Shown in pieces: positions 8,743 through 17,598 of a stretch of DNA of 64,000 nucleotides. Source of the stretch: CAZYPU01 sp964649665 (GTDB lineage Bacteria; Omnitrophota; Gorgyraeia; JABMRN01; RBG-13-46-9). Within the stretch, counting starts at the first letter, position 1. Every line of letters starts with the position of its first letter. The notes below the pieces were generated by a model. The model was not told the DNA's origin. It searched no databases and saw only the letters and a program-made list of their open reading frames with translations. The translations under genes were made by a program, and so were the position numbers. The stretch covers positions 1 through 64,000 of the forward strand of contig CAZYPU010000002.1 of assembly GCA_964649665.1 (NCBI GenBank), written 5' to 3'.

Positions 8743-10167
8743 ATGCTTATCCTGCGCAGGATCGTTTTCTACGTTTTTGTCCTTTGTTACATCGTTTTCT
8801 GCCCGCTGGTGGTTTTATACGCGTTCGGGTATATTTTTAAGCCGCAAAGCGAAGACATCGTAGTAAAAACGGGCATTTTATACTTTTCCACCGCGCCGGC
8901 CGGCGCGGTAATATATGTAAACGGCGAAGTTACGAAAAACAAAACTCCCGCCATGCTCGATAAGCTCCTGCCCGGAAAGTACGCCATAAAGTTATTTCTT
9001 GAAGATTATGAAGTGTGGAGCGATACCCTGCCGGTAAAGGCCGGTGAGGCAACTACGCTCGGCAAAATACTTCTTGTCCCGAAGAAGCGAAAAACCGAAT
9101 CGCTTATTACGGGTGATTTTAGGGATTTGACCTACCTGGCCGGCACCCAGTTTTTGCTCGTTTCCAGGAGCGCCTCGGCCGGCGACTACGCCGTTTATGA
9201 ATGTACGGGAAAGAATCAAGAGGCGCTTATTGGCGCCGGCCGAGGGTTTGCGGATTGCGGGGTTATATCGCTTTTTACGGCGAGGGAAAGTTCCTGCGTC
9301 CTGCTTTCTGTCCGCCCGAAAGGCGCAAAAAAACTTTTTTTGTGGCTTGATCTCTCCGAAAAAGAACCAAGCGTATCGAACATTACCGATCTTTTCCCGG
9401 AAGAGCCGCGCTGGGTGACGTGGGAGGCCTCCGGCGGAGGCAATATTTTTACTTTTCAGGGAAATTCCGTAAACCGGCTGGACATTAAAGCAAAGGCGCT
9501 ATATCCCGGTTTCGCTCAAGATGCCCGCGGCGTGGGCGTTGCCGGCGGGCTCGTTTACATTCTTGCGCCGGAGGGCACGCTTTCCTCGATGAACTACGAA
9601 AAAAATGGCGTGAACAAACTGCTGGAGGATGAAAAACTCGCCGGTTCCATTTTTGGCTCTTCCGGCGATTTTAGGATCATACCTTTTTCAAAAGACGTAA
9701 TTCTTTTTACGGGGGAAAGCGGGGAACTTCTGGCCAACCGTCTGCCGTACAAATTTGTTGAAAAGGGCACCGTGGGAATCGAGTTTGATCTCCCGCGCGA
9801 ACGCGTCCTTTTGTGGCAGAAAGACAAAATCGGCATCCTGGACTTTTCAACCGAAGTAACCGGCGCTGTCGTGTTTGAGCAGGGCCCGCGGCTGGAGTGG
9901 ATTTTTGAGGGCGGTAAAAACGTCGGAGAGGCATTTTGGGTTTACGAGGCCTCACACGTTCTTTTTCGCGATGAAAACGACGTTTACCTTCTGGAGCTCC
10001 GGCAATACGGCAGGCCCCGCATGGATCGCGTGTTAACGGTTAAAGGGAAAACAGGGATCTTTTATTCGGAAAAAACGGGCCTCATGTATTACCTTGATCC
10101 CTCAAGCGGCAACCTCACCTCGGCTGAAATTATTCCCGGAAAAGCGGGAGCTCCGGCAAAAAAATGA
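8743..10167 (+). CDS. membrane-anchored PEGA-domain protein
   Basis: The 474-residue protein has an N-terminal membrane helix (about 5-28). Next is a PEGA-like surface domain (about 43-110), recognisable from FSTAPAGAVIYVNGE and TPAMLDKLLPGKYAIKL. PEGA domains are usually found in surface or S-layer proteins. The remaining 350 residues have short beta-rich repeats ending in WVTWEASG, FRIIPFSKD and ILDFSTEV-like strands, which could fold as a beta-propeller. No catalytic motif is apparent. Its stop overlaps the start of the glycosyltransferase by four bases (ATGA), so the two are probably co-translated. Confidence 0.75.
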   Translation: MLILRRIVFYVFVLCYIVFCPLVVLYAFGYIFKPQSEDIVVKTGILYFSTAPAGAVIYVNGEVTKNKTPAMLDKLLPGKYAIKLFLEDYEVWSDTLPVKAGEATTLGKILLVPKKRKTESLITGDFRDLTYLAGTQFLLVSRSASAGDYAVYECTGKNQEALIGAGRGFADCGVISLFTARESSCVLLSVRPKGAKKLFLWLDLSEKEPSVSNITDLFPEEPRWVTWEASGGGNIFTFQGNSVNRLDIKAKALYPGFAQDARGVGVAGGLVYILAPEGTLSSMNYEKNGVNKLLEDEKLAGSIFGSSGDFRIIPFSKDVILFTGESGELLANRLPYKFVEKGTVGIEFDLPRERVLLWQKDKIGILDFSTEVTGAVVFEQGPRLEWIFEGGKNVGEAFWVYEASHVLFRDENDVYLLELRQYGRPRMDRVLTVKGKTGIFYSEKTGLMYYLDPSSGNLTSAEIIPGKAGAPAKK

Positions 10168-11801
10168 AGTTTAATTTTTCGAAATACGGCATAAAAGGCG
10201 GGGAAAAAGCGCTCGAGCGCTTTCTTGAGATCATACCGGGCCTTACGAGCTGGACGGTTATCGTGGGCATGTTTATCCTCGCGCTCGCAAAACCGGTTAT
10301 TGCCGCGGCCATAATTATTGCCTTTTTAATTTACTGGTTCCTCAAGCTTGCGTACCTGACGATATTTCTCATAATCTCTTATTTCAGGCTCTCCATTGAA
10401 AAAGACACGAACTGGATGAAAAGGGCCCGGGGTGTAAATGCCCCGGAGGTGTTCATCAAGGCTTTAAGGAGCGCTTCCTCCGAAGCGCCGTTTGCAAAAA
10501 AGCTTTCGGATTATTTTTGCCGTAAAAGGCTTGAAGTCCTTACGAAAAATGGCGTGAAACCCCCGCCGCTTGAAGACATTTATCACCTGGTTATTATTCC
10601 GATAGCGAAAGAGACGCCCGACATCGTAGAGCCGGGCATTAAGAGTATCGCGGATGGCACGTTCCCGCCCGAAAAAATTCTCGTAATTCTTGCGGTGGAA
10701 GAGAGGGCACAGGTCGATGTCAAGAAGGGGGCCGCGGACATCCGGGCGAAATACAGGGGGAGGTTCCTGGATTTATTGGTAAACATGCATAAAGACGGCC
10801 TGCGGGGCGAAGCCCGCGTAAAAGGCGCCAACGCAAGCGTCGCCGCGAAAGTAGCCGCGGAATACTTCAAGACAAGATCTGTTTCATTCGAGAACGTGAT
10901 TGTATCCTGCTTTGATTCCGACACTGTCGTGAACCCGCAGTATTTCGCCTGCCTTACTTACAGTTTTATGACCTGCCCCGACAGGACGCGTTCAAGTTTT
11001 CAGCCGATACCGGTGTATTACAACAACATCTGGGACGTGCCGGGCTTCGCGAGGGTCCTGGAGACGGGCTCTTCGTTTTTCCAGTTGATAGAGGCGACCA
11101 ATCCCGAGCAGCTCGTTACCTTTTCAAGCCACAGTATGAGTTTTAAGGCGCTTGTCGATGTCGGCTACTGGCCGGTGGACATGATCTCGGACGATTCGGC
11201 TATATTCTGGAAGTCGTATATCCATTTCGATGGGAAGTACAGGGTCGTACCCATGTACACGACGGTTTCAATGGATATCGTTGTCGCGAACACATGGTGG
11301 AAGACGATCGTAAACGAATACAAACAAAAACGAAGATGGGCCTGGGGCGTGGAGAACTTCCCGATAGTGGTGCGGGCTTTTTTGAAGGATAAAAAGATAT
11401 CCTTATTCACCAAAATGAGGCTCGTCCTTAAATTGTTCGAGGGCCATATTTCATGGGCCACATGGGCATTCCTTCTGACGGTAATCGTATGGCTTCCGCC
11501 ACTCTTCGGCGGCCGGCATTTTCAGAAAAGCGTTCTTTATTATAGCGCGCCCAGGATCGACGCTATCATATTTAATCTCGCCTCCTTTTCGCTTATTACG
11601 AGCATTATTCTCAGCATTTGCCTTTTGCCGAAGCAGAAAATGAAGCACCCTTTCCTCCGAAGGATAGTTTTCGCCGTCCAGTGGCTGCTTATACCCGTTA
11701 TCATCTTATTCCTGAGCGCTATTCCCGCTCTTGACGCTCAGACCAGGCTCATGCTGGGAAAGCGCCTTGAGTTCTGGGTAGCGCCGAAGAAGAAGGAGTA
11801 A
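10164..11801 (+). CDS. membrane glycosyltransferase, GT2-like
   Basis: Probably transfers sugars from a nucleotide donor while threading a product through the inner membrane. The 545-residue protein has two N-terminal helices (about 28-80). A GT-A type catalytic domain follows with CFDSD at 249-253 (DxD), a SDDSAIFWK acidic motif near 343, and QKRRW at 388-392. About four helices lie in the last 120 residues. These are the motifs of processive GT2 enzymes. It differs from ordinary cellulose synthases in lacking a PilZ domain. The gene overlaps the PEGA gene by four bases and precedes a secreted hydrolase-like gene. Confidence 0.8.
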   Translation: MKFNFSKYGIKGGEKALERFLEIIPGLTSWTVIVGMFILALAKPVIAAAIIIAFLIYWFLKLAYLTIFLIISYFRLSIEKDTNWMKRARGVNAPEVFIKALRSASSEAPFAKKLSDYFCRKRLEVLTKNGVKPPPLEDIYHLVIIPIAKETPDIVEPGIKSIADGTFPPEKILVILAVEERAQVDVKKGAADIRAKYRGRFLDLLVNMHKDGLRGEARVKGANASVAAKVAAEYFKTRSVSFENVIVSCFDSDTVVNPQYFACLTYSFMTCPDRTRSSFQPIPVYYNNIWDVPGFARVLETGSSFFQLIEATNPEQLVTFSSHSMSFKALVDVGYWPVDMISDDSAIFWKSYIHFDGKYRVVPMYTTVSMDIVVANTWWKTIVNEYKQKRRWAWGVENFPIVVRAFLKDKKISLFTKMRLVLKLFEGHISWATWAFLLTVIVWLPPLFGGRHFQKSVLYYSAPRIDAIIFNLASFSLITSIILSICLLPKQKMKHPFLRRIVFAVQWLLIPVIILFLSAIPALDAQTRLMLGKRLEFWVAPKKKE

Positions 11802-11803
11802 TA

Positions 11804-12883
11804 TTGCTTGATATCGTTCGTAACTATGTCGCTTTTATAGTTTTTACTCTTATTCTTACTTCAATCCCCGCCCAAGCTGAACCCCTTCTCGTCGGCACGA
11901 CATTCAGCCCGAGACAAAACGAATACCTGGGCCAGGACTGGAAAAAGGCCTATATCTCGATCCTCGAGATGGGATTCGATGTTATTCGCCTGGCGGCCTA
12001 CTGGAACGTGATTGAAAAAGAAAAGGACGTCTATAACTTCAAGGCGCTTGACTGGCAGATAAAGGAAGCGAAAAAAAGAAAAATTCCGGTTGTTCTTGTG
12101 GTCGGGATGAAGGCCCCGCGCTGGCCGGAATATCACATCCCGGAGTGGCTGCTTGCGGAAGTTGATCTTAAACCCGGACAGGAGATAGGCAAGAACCCTA
12201 CCCTCGGCGAGAGGACCCTAAAATTCATAAAAAAAACAGTCAATCGCTATAAAAACAAGCCTGCCGTTGGGTACTGGCAGGTTGAGAATGAGCCCCTGGG
12301 CCGTTTCGGGCCGCACTTCTGGTGGATAGGAGAGGAGTTTCTCGCGCAGGAGGTAAGCCTGGTCAGAAAGCTTGATCCGGGCGGCAGGCCAATTGTCATT
12401 ACGGCGGAAACCTATCCCAACAATTTTATCCGGTTTATAATGGGGCTTATTCCTCCGAGGACGCCGATAAGGGACGCCATGCAACTGTGTGACATTCTCG
12501 GAATAAATATTTATCCCGCGGTGGGCAAGAAATTCTGGCGTTTTAACTACTATATCCGGACGCGCCAGCTGGAGCGGCTGAGGTATTTTTCTAAACTCAT
12601 AAAACAGGCCAAGCGCTGCGGCAAGAAGGTCTGGATTACGGAGCTTCAGGCGGAGCCCTGGGAGGCCGGCAAGCTGGTCCATAAGTCGCCGGAAAGGCCT
12701 GTAAGCATCTGGCCGGACATGATTCAAACAACATTTACTGAAATGAAAACGCTCGGTATTGACGCGGTCTTTCTATGGGGCGCCGAATACTGGTACTTCC
12801 GGAAAACGCGCTACGGCGATGTGGCCTGGTGGCAGCAAGCCGCCGACATCCTCAATAAAAAGGTGTCAGGCACCTCTTTCTAA
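11804..12883 (+). CDS. secreted glycoside hydrolase-like protein (clan GH-A fold)
   Basis: Probably cleaves or remodels a polysaccharide outside the cytoplasm. The 359-residue protein has a signal peptide ending near AQAEP (about residue 26). The TIM-barrel fits cellulase or beta-galactosidase-like families. It shows RLAAYWNVIE, the acid/base ENEP motif (Glu163), and a nucleophile candidate Glu280 in ITELQAEPW. The start is TTG at 11804, placed after AAGGAG. It follows the glycosyltransferase with two bases between, which suggests a synthase-hydrolase pair as seen in exopolysaccharide systems. Its last eight codons lie inside the left arm of a palindromic element (12857-12916), so the natural C-terminus may have been altered. 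Confidence 0.75.
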   Translation: MLDIVRNYVAFIVFTLILTSIPAQAEPLLVGTTFSPRQNEYLGQDWKKAYISILEMGFDVIRLAAYWNVIEKEKDVYNFKALDWQIKEAKKRKIPVVLVVGMKAPRWPEYHIPEWLLAEVDLKPGQEIGKNPTLGERTLKFIKKTVNRYKNKPAVGYWQVENEPLGRFGPHFWWIGEEFLAQEVSLVRKLDPGGRPIVITAETYPNNFIRFIMGLIPPRTPIRDAMQLCDILGINIYPAVGKKFWRFNYYIRTRQLERLRYFSKLIKQAKRCGKKVWITELQAEPWEAGKLVHKSPERPVSIWPDMIQTTFTEMKTLGIDAVFLWGAEYWYFRKTRYGDVAWWQQAADILNKKVSGTSF

Positions 12884-12916
12884 AAACCTTTACAAAGAGG
12901 TGCCAGGCACCTTTTT
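12857..12916. repeat. 23-bp inverted repeat, possible terminator
   Basis: Arms 12857-12879 and 12894-12916 match at 21 of 23 positions around a 14-base loop and end in a T run on both strands. It could stop transcription in either direction. The left arm encodes the hydrolase C-terminus. It resembles dispersed AGGTGCCTGGCACCT-type repeats. Confidence 0.75.
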
Positions 12917-12926
12917 GTATTTCTTC

Positions 12927-12955
12927 TTGCAACCCGCACCGTTTTGATATATACT
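12927..12955 (+). promoter_or_regulatory. predicted promoter of the trehalose operon
   Basis: TTGCAA (12927-12932), 17 bases and TATACT (12950-12955). The otsA ATG is at 12967, so the expected transcript start leaves a leader of only about five bases, and no Shine-Dalgarno sequence is visible. Confidence 0.6.
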
Positions 12956-12966
12956 GATAATTACCT

Positions 12967-14433
12967 ATGTGGAGCACGACGCAGCTTAAAAAAACGATTC
13001 ATAAGACAATTGGTGACCGGCTGTTGGTCATTGCCTCCAACCGCGAGCCGTATATCCATGTTTACAAAGAGGGGAAGCTCAAGTATATAAGGCCTGTCGG
13101 CGGCGCCGTTACGGCTTTGGACCCGGTAATGAGGGTCTGCGCAGGAACATGGGTTGCGTATGGCGGTTCAAGCGCTGACAAGGAGGCGGTTAACAAAAAG
13201 AACGAGGTAAGAGTCCCGCCCGATGACCCCAAATACACTCTGAAAAGAATCTGGCTTACCAAAGACGAAGAAAACGGGTATTACTACGGATATTCGAATA
13301 GGGCCATATGGCCGCTCTACCACATGGCGTATACAAGGCCCAGCTTCGACGATGTTGACTGGGCGTATTACAAAATAGTAAATCAGAAGTTCGCCAACAT
13401 CATACTCGAGGTAATAGGAAAGAAGAAAGCTTTCGTGTGGATACAGGATTATCACCTTATGCTTCTGGGCAGGATGTTGAAGGAAAAAAATAAGGACCTT
13501 CTCACGGCACATTTTCTCCACATACCGTGGCCCAGCCCGGAAGTGTTCAGGATATGTCCGCAGAAGTCCGAAATACTTAAGGGCCTCCTCGCGAATGACC
13601 TTCTTGGGTTTCACATAAGGCACCACTGCGCCAATTTTATTGAGACCGTAAAAGTCGAACTTGAGGCGAGGGTCGACAAGGAAAAAACATCAGTTACTTA
13701 CGAAGGGCACGAAACGCTCGTGAGGGCGTTCCCGATCAGCGTGGATTTTGATGAGACGTCAAAATTGGCCGATTCGAAAGAAGTCAAAGCCATAGCTAAA
13801 AGATTAAAAGACGAATTTTCGATAGGCGATAATATTTTTCTTATCGTGGGTCTGGACCGCATTGATTACACAAAAGGCATAATCGAGAAAATCCAGGCCT
13901 TGGACCGCTTCCTGGAAAAATTTCCCAAGTACAAGGGGAAAGTCATGTTCATACAAAAGGGCGGGCTAAGCAGGATACGCATAGATAAATACAAGGAGCT
14001 TAACGACAGGATGAACAGCCTCGTGGAGGAGGTAAACTGGAAGCACTCTACTGAAAAGTGGTTTCCCGTGGTGCTGGCAAGGCGGCACATGTCACGAAAG
14101 GAAATCACCGCTTTATACACCCTGGCGGACGCCTGCATTGTAAGCCCGCTTCATGACGGAATGAACCTGGTGTGCAAGGAGTACATCGCGGCAAAGAATG
14201 ACCTGAACGGCGTTTTGCTTCTCAGCCGATTTACGGGCGCCGCAAGGGAGCTGAAGGGCGCGATATTCGTAAACCCATACGACAGGGAAAATTTCGCCCT
14301 CGCGATAAAAAAAGCCATAGAGCTCCCGAAGGAAGCGAAAAAGAAAAGGATGAGGCGCCTCAGAAATGTAGTAAGGGAAAACAATATTTATAAATGGGCC
14401 GGAAAATTTCTGGAAGAATTAAAGAAGATCTAA
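12967..14433 (+). CDS. otsA: trehalose-6-phosphate synthase (GT20)
   Basis: Makes trehalose 6-phosphate from a nucleotide-glucose and glucose 6-phosphate. The 488-residue protein follows GT20 throughout: VIASNREPY near residue 21, GGAVTALDPV, WIQDYHLMLLGRML near 158, HIPWPSPEVFR, GLDRIDYTKGI near 299, and SPLHDGMNLVCKEYIA near the end. The N-terminal GG loop is slightly different from E. coli OtsA, as often in distant phyla. It is first in a four-gene operon with otsB, a DUF5752 gene and a TreT-like gene. Transcription appears near-leaderless. Trehalose would serve as an osmolyte or reserve sugar. Confidence 0.93.
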   Translation: MWSTTQLKKTIHKTIGDRLLVIASNREPYIHVYKEGKLKYIRPVGGAVTALDPVMRVCAGTWVAYGGSSADKEAVNKKNEVRVPPDDPKYTLKRIWLTKDEENGYYYGYSNRAIWPLYHMAYTRPSFDDVDWAYYKIVNQKFANIILEVIGKKKAFVWIQDYHLMLLGRMLKEKNKDLLTAHFLHIPWPSPEVFRICPQKSEILKGLLANDLLGFHIRHHCANFIETVKVELEARVDKEKTSVTYEGHETLVRAFPISVDFDETSKLADSKEVKAIAKRLKDEFSIGDNIFLIVGLDRIDYTKGIIEKIQALDRFLEKFPKYKGKVMFIQKGGLSRIRIDKYKELNDRMNSLVEEVNWKHSTEKWFPVVLARRHMSRKEITALYTLADACIVSPLHDGMNLVCKEYIAAKNDLNGVLLLSRFTGAARELKGAIFVNPYDRENFALAIKKAIELPKEAKKKRMRRLRNVVRENNIYKWAGKFLEELKKI

Positions 14434-15173
14434 AAAGGAAGATAAAAAACGCTAAAAAAATAATATTTTTTTTAGACTACGACGGCACCCTCACGCCCAT
14501 AAGAAAAATCCCCTCCCTCGCCCGCATAGGAAAAAAATCCAAAAATCTTCTGGAGGAATTATCAAAAAGACCCACGTTTAAAGTTTTTATAATAAGCGGC
14601 AGGTCACTAAAAGACGTCAAAAATTTAATAGGCGTAAAATCAGTCTATTATATCGGAAATCACGGGATAGAGCTGGCCGGGCCCGGACTTAAATACGTGA
14701 ATAAAAACGCGAAAAAACTAAGAGCCGTTATACGGAAAAGCTATAACGAGTTAACGCGTTGCGTGAAATTAAAAGGGGTGATAGTTGAAAACAAAACCTA
14801 TACCCTGAGCGTCCATTACAGGCTGCTTCGGCTTTCCAGGGTCGCGGCGTTTATAAAAAAATTCAGCCGCATAACGGAAGATCTTAAAAAGAATAAGAAA
14901 ATCAGTATTACCGAAGGGAAGAAGGTGTTCGAGGTCAGGCCCGCTGTGAAATGGGATAAGGGCGAAATCGTAAAATGGATATTGAAAAAAAACAAAAAAT
15001 GCTTGCCAATTTGCATAGGTGATGATATAACTGACGAGGACGCGTTCCGCGCTCTTGGAAAAAGGGGTATTAACATTCTTGTTTCGGTACGGTCGCGCAA
15101 GACGAATGCCCGGTACAGACTGCGATCGCCGGGAGAAGTCGCAGGATTTCTGGAGTGGATATTAACGCTATGA
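14394..15173 (+). CDS. otsB: trehalose-6-phosphate phosphatase
   Basis: Removes the phosphate from trehalose 6-phosphate to give free trehalose. The 259-residue HAD-superfamily protein has DYDGTLTP at 28-35 (nucleophile Asp28, Asp30), the IISGRSL motif near 65, and IGDDITDEDAF near 213. The predicted ATG overlaps the end of otsA by 40 bases. A start further inside would remove residues just before the first strand, so the overlap is probably real. Codons here are more A-rich than in otsA, with runs of lysine codons, but the operon arrangement is intact. Confidence 0.92.
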   Translation: MGRKISGRIKEDLKRKIKNAKKIIFFLDYDGTLTPIRKIPSLARIGKKSKNLLEELSKRPTFKVFIISGRSLKDVKNLIGVKSVYYIGNHGIELAGPGLKYVNKNAKKLRAVIRKSYNELTRCVKLKGVIVENKTYTLSVHYRLLRLSRVAAFIKKFSRITEDLKKNKKISITEGKKVFEVRPAVKWDKGEIVKWILKKNKKCLPICIGDDITDEDAFRALGKRGINILVSVRSRKTNARYRLRSPGEVAGFLEWILTL

Positions 15174-15850
15174 ACTGCTGGACTAAAAAAGCCAAGAATC
15201 CGTTTCATTTTTACACAAGCGTAACGCTCAAAGAGCTTACCGGGAAAAAAGCGAAAAATCTAAGAGAGCTCGTCGAAATTGTCAAGGAAGTCCCCGGCTC
15301 CGTCATCTATTATCACACCCACGTTTTTCTCCAGCGACAGCACTCTTTTTCTCCGGACCCGCCCAACGCCTTCGCCAACTGGGTCTCGTGGACCCTGGGC
15401 GAATACAAATTAGGCGAGGAACTCTCCAGCATAGATATATGCGCCTTCAACACGATAAGGGAGTTGAGAGAAAAAATAATAAACGTTATTGAAAATCATC
15501 TTTTCGAGAGCAAAGAGCCTCTCCGGTATGCGCCCCGGGGAAGGGAATTCGATTTTATAAAAGCCCACAGCTTCGTCGTGCCGACCGGCTTTACGGCGCA
15601 CAACCTAAAAGAGTTCGGGATGATCCTCGAAAAAGTCACGATCTATTCGATATATTTCCATATTTTCGAGGCGCGCCTGAGGCTGGAAAAGGGATTCAAC
15701 GATTTTTCTTTCTGGCTGGGCACTTCCGCCGGCGCCCCGGAAGTGGCGAAGGACATAGCGGCGCTTGATCCATACACCTTTAACGTGGAGGCCTTGAGGC
15801 GCAGGATTCTTGATATTATGAGAAACTGGTGCAATAAAGGACAGGCTTAA
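15170..15850 (+). CDS. DUF5752 family protein
   Basis: Function unknown. The 226-residue protein matches the DUF5752 pattern as I know it: an N-terminal FHFYTSVTLKELTG, YYHTHVFLQRQHSF near 53, and DPPNAFANWVSWTLGE near 70. Proteins of this family are often encoded beside trehalose or other sugar glycosyltransferases. The HTH and acid-rich stretches might bind a ligand or form a partner for the enzymes. The ATG at 15170 overlaps the otsB stop (ATGA). A GTG at 15155 is less likely. Three bases later the TreT-like gene begins, so it is embedded in the trehalose operon. Confidence 0.8.
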   Translation: MNCWTKKAKNPFHFYTSVTLKELTGKKAKNLRELVEIVKEVPGSVIYYHTHVFLQRQHSFSPDPPNAFANWVSWTLGEYKLGEELSSIDICAFNTIRELREKIINVIENHLFESKEPLRYAPRGREFDFIKAHSFVVPTGFTAHNLKEFGMILEKVTIYSIYFHIFEARLRLEKGFNDFSFWLGTSAGAPEVAKDIAALDPYTFNVEALRRRILDIMRNWCNKGQA

Positions 15851-15851
15851 G

Positions 15852-17069
15852 ATGGGGATAGCGGATTACGAAAGCATCGTAGGCAAGGGCATAATCTACG
15901 AGCTCGGCCTTATAAGCAAAAAACTTAAGAAGAAAAAGATCCAGTGTATAAATTCCACGAAGCTCGGAGGCGGCGTCGCGGAAATACTTTCGCGGATTAT
16001 CCCGCTTCTCAACGACCTGGGGATAGACGCCACATGGGACGTTATAGAGGCCGATCCCGACTACTTCAACGTTACCAAGGCCTTCCATAACGCCCTGCAC
16101 GGAAAAAGCGAAGGTATTACAAAAAGCATGTTTGACAAATTCCTTTCTACGGGTAAGGATATCCTGCGAAGCACCAAAATATACGGCGACATTGTTTTCG
16201 TCCACGACCCGCAGCCGATCATGTTGATCGAAAATAAGAAAAGCGCGAATAAGTGGATCTGGCGCTGTCACGTTGACGTATCAAAGCCGTATATGGAGGT
16301 ATGGGAATTCCTGAAGCTCTTTATAGAGCAGTACGACATTTCCGTGTTTTCGAACCCGAGTTTCGCGCGTCAGCTGGAAATTCCGCAGTTTCTCGTAACC
16401 CCGTCCATTGACCCTTTCAGCGAGAAAAACCGCGAACTTACGCGGGAAGAAATAGAAAGCGTGTTGGAAAAATACGAAATAGAGAAGGGTAAGCCCATTA
16501 TAACCCAGGTTTCGCGGTTTGATTACCTGAAGGATCCCGTGGGCGTAATCGAGGCCTACCGCCTCGTAAAGAAATACGTGGACTGCCAGCTCATTCTGGC
16601 CGGCAACCGCGCCGCCGACGACCCGGAAAGCGACACGGTTCTCGCCGAGGTCATGCAGGAGAAAGGGAACGACCCGGACATACACGTTCTTGTGATAGAG
16701 CCGGAAAAGAACGATTTTGACATAAACGGTATCCAGCGCGCTTCAAGCGTGATAATCCAAAAATCCATACGAGAAGGGTTCGCCATAACCGTAACCGAGG
16801 CCCTCTGGAAGGCGAAACCCGTAGTCGCCTCAGCGGTCGGCGGTATCCCGCAGCAGATAAGGCACCGTCACAGCGGACTTCTCTGCCACACAGTGGGCGG
16901 CGCCGCCCTCATGATACGCGAGCTCCTGAATAACCCGGAATACGCCACGCGTCTCGGCAAAAATGGCAAGGAGCACATCCGGCGTAACTTCTTATCCACC
17001 CGCCACTTACGCGACTACATGCTTCTATTTCTCTACCTCTACAATCCCGACGATATAATTTACCTGTAG
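15852..17069 (+). CDS. treT: trehalose synthase-like glycosyltransferase (TreT type, GT4)
   Basis: TreT joins a nucleotide-glucose to glucose to form trehalose in one reversible step. The 405-residue protein has the family pattern: CINSTKLGGGVAEIL near residue 36, a GT-B fold with VHDPQP near 116, ITQVSRFDYLKDPVG near 218, and the donor-site stretch EGFAITVTEALWKAKPVVA near 313. Trehalose phosphorylases are close relatives, so phosphorolysis is an alternative reaction. It ends the operon that begins with otsA and otsB. The cell would therefore have two routes to, or a route to and from, trehalose. Confidence 0.78.
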   Translation: MGIADYESIVGKGIIYELGLISKKLKKKKIQCINSTKLGGGVAEILSRIIPLLNDLGIDATWDVIEADPDYFNVTKAFHNALHGKSEGITKSMFDKFLSTGKDILRSTKIYGDIVFVHDPQPIMLIENKKSANKWIWRCHVDVSKPYMEVWEFLKLFIEQYDISVFSNPSFARQLEIPQFLVTPSIDPFSEKNRELTREEIESVLEKYEIEKGKPIITQVSRFDYLKDPVGVIEAYRLVKKYVDCQLILAGNRAADDPESDTVLAEVMQEKGNDPDIHVLVIEPEKNDFDINGIQRASSVIIQKSIREGFAITVTEALWKAKPVVASAVGGIPQQIRHRHSGLLCHTVGGAALMIRELLNNPEYATRLGKNGKEHIRRNFLSTRHLRDYMLLFLYLYNPDDIIYL

Positions 17070-17084
17070 ACCGCCCGCCAAAGA

Positions 17085-17292
17085 TAAGCCTCCAGCGGGT
17101 GCTTGCCAGCGGCTCACACAAAAAATTGTGTAAAGCTATCTCCCTTGAATTTCTGCAATTTGTGAATCGGAAGGTGTGAATTATCGAGTATCTTATTTTC
17201 CGTAGAGCTATCCCTATCATGTCCAATTCACAAATTGCGAAATTCTACGGTCAAGAGCATTCGCCGCTTGGCAAGCACCCACTGGAGGCTTA
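17085..17292. repeat. family C long palindrome (208 bp)
   Basis: The ends TAAGCCTCC ... GGAGGCTTA pair, and pairing continues with gaps through a GAATTTCTGCAATTTGTG core to the centre. The copy at 35204-35461 shares the CTCACACAAAAAATTGTG and GAGAGCATTCGCCGC segments. No gene is present. Together with the next palindrome it fills most of the 529-base gap before leuC. Confidence 0.8.
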
Positions 17293-17324
17293 TTTAACGA
17301 AAGTCTGTCTCGGCAGATATCAGC

Positions 17325-17520
17325 AATAAGGGCCTGTAGGGGTGGGCGATTGAGGCGAATAGATTCGACGTAGAATTTCATAATTTGCGAGCGGAATATA
17401 GAGATATGGCACTTTATGACATACCTGATTATCCGCTTGCAAATTGTAGAAATTCGAGGAGAAGATTTTGGCTCAATGTTTTGAGCTGAGCCTCAATCGC
17501 CCACCTCTACAGGCCTTATT
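17325..17520. repeat. family C-related long palindrome (196 bp)
   Basis: Outer arms AATAAGGGCCTGTAGGGGTG and its complement at 17501-17520 pair, as do inner arms around GAATTTCATAATTTGCGAGC. The architecture matches the previous element, but the arm sequence is different. Confidence 0.75.
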
Positions 17521-17560
17521 ACTGTAAGCGGAACAGGGCGAAACCCCTCAGAAAAAAGCG

Positions 17561-17588
17561 TTGCAATTTCGCTGTAACGTGATACAAT
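17561..17588 (+). promoter_or_regulatory. predicted promoter of leuC
   Basis: TTGCAA (17561-17566), a 16-base spacer and TACAAT (17583-17588) lie only ten bases before the ATG at 17599. No Shine-Dalgarno is visible, so a near-leaderless mRNA is expected. Confidence 0.5.
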
Positions 17589-17598
17589 TACACCCTGT

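Noticed and set aside
17085..17520. Long palindromes considered as integron attC sites
   Set aside because: The conserved GTTRRRY/RYYYAAC end motifs are missing, no integrase is near, and copies do not flank gene cassettes.
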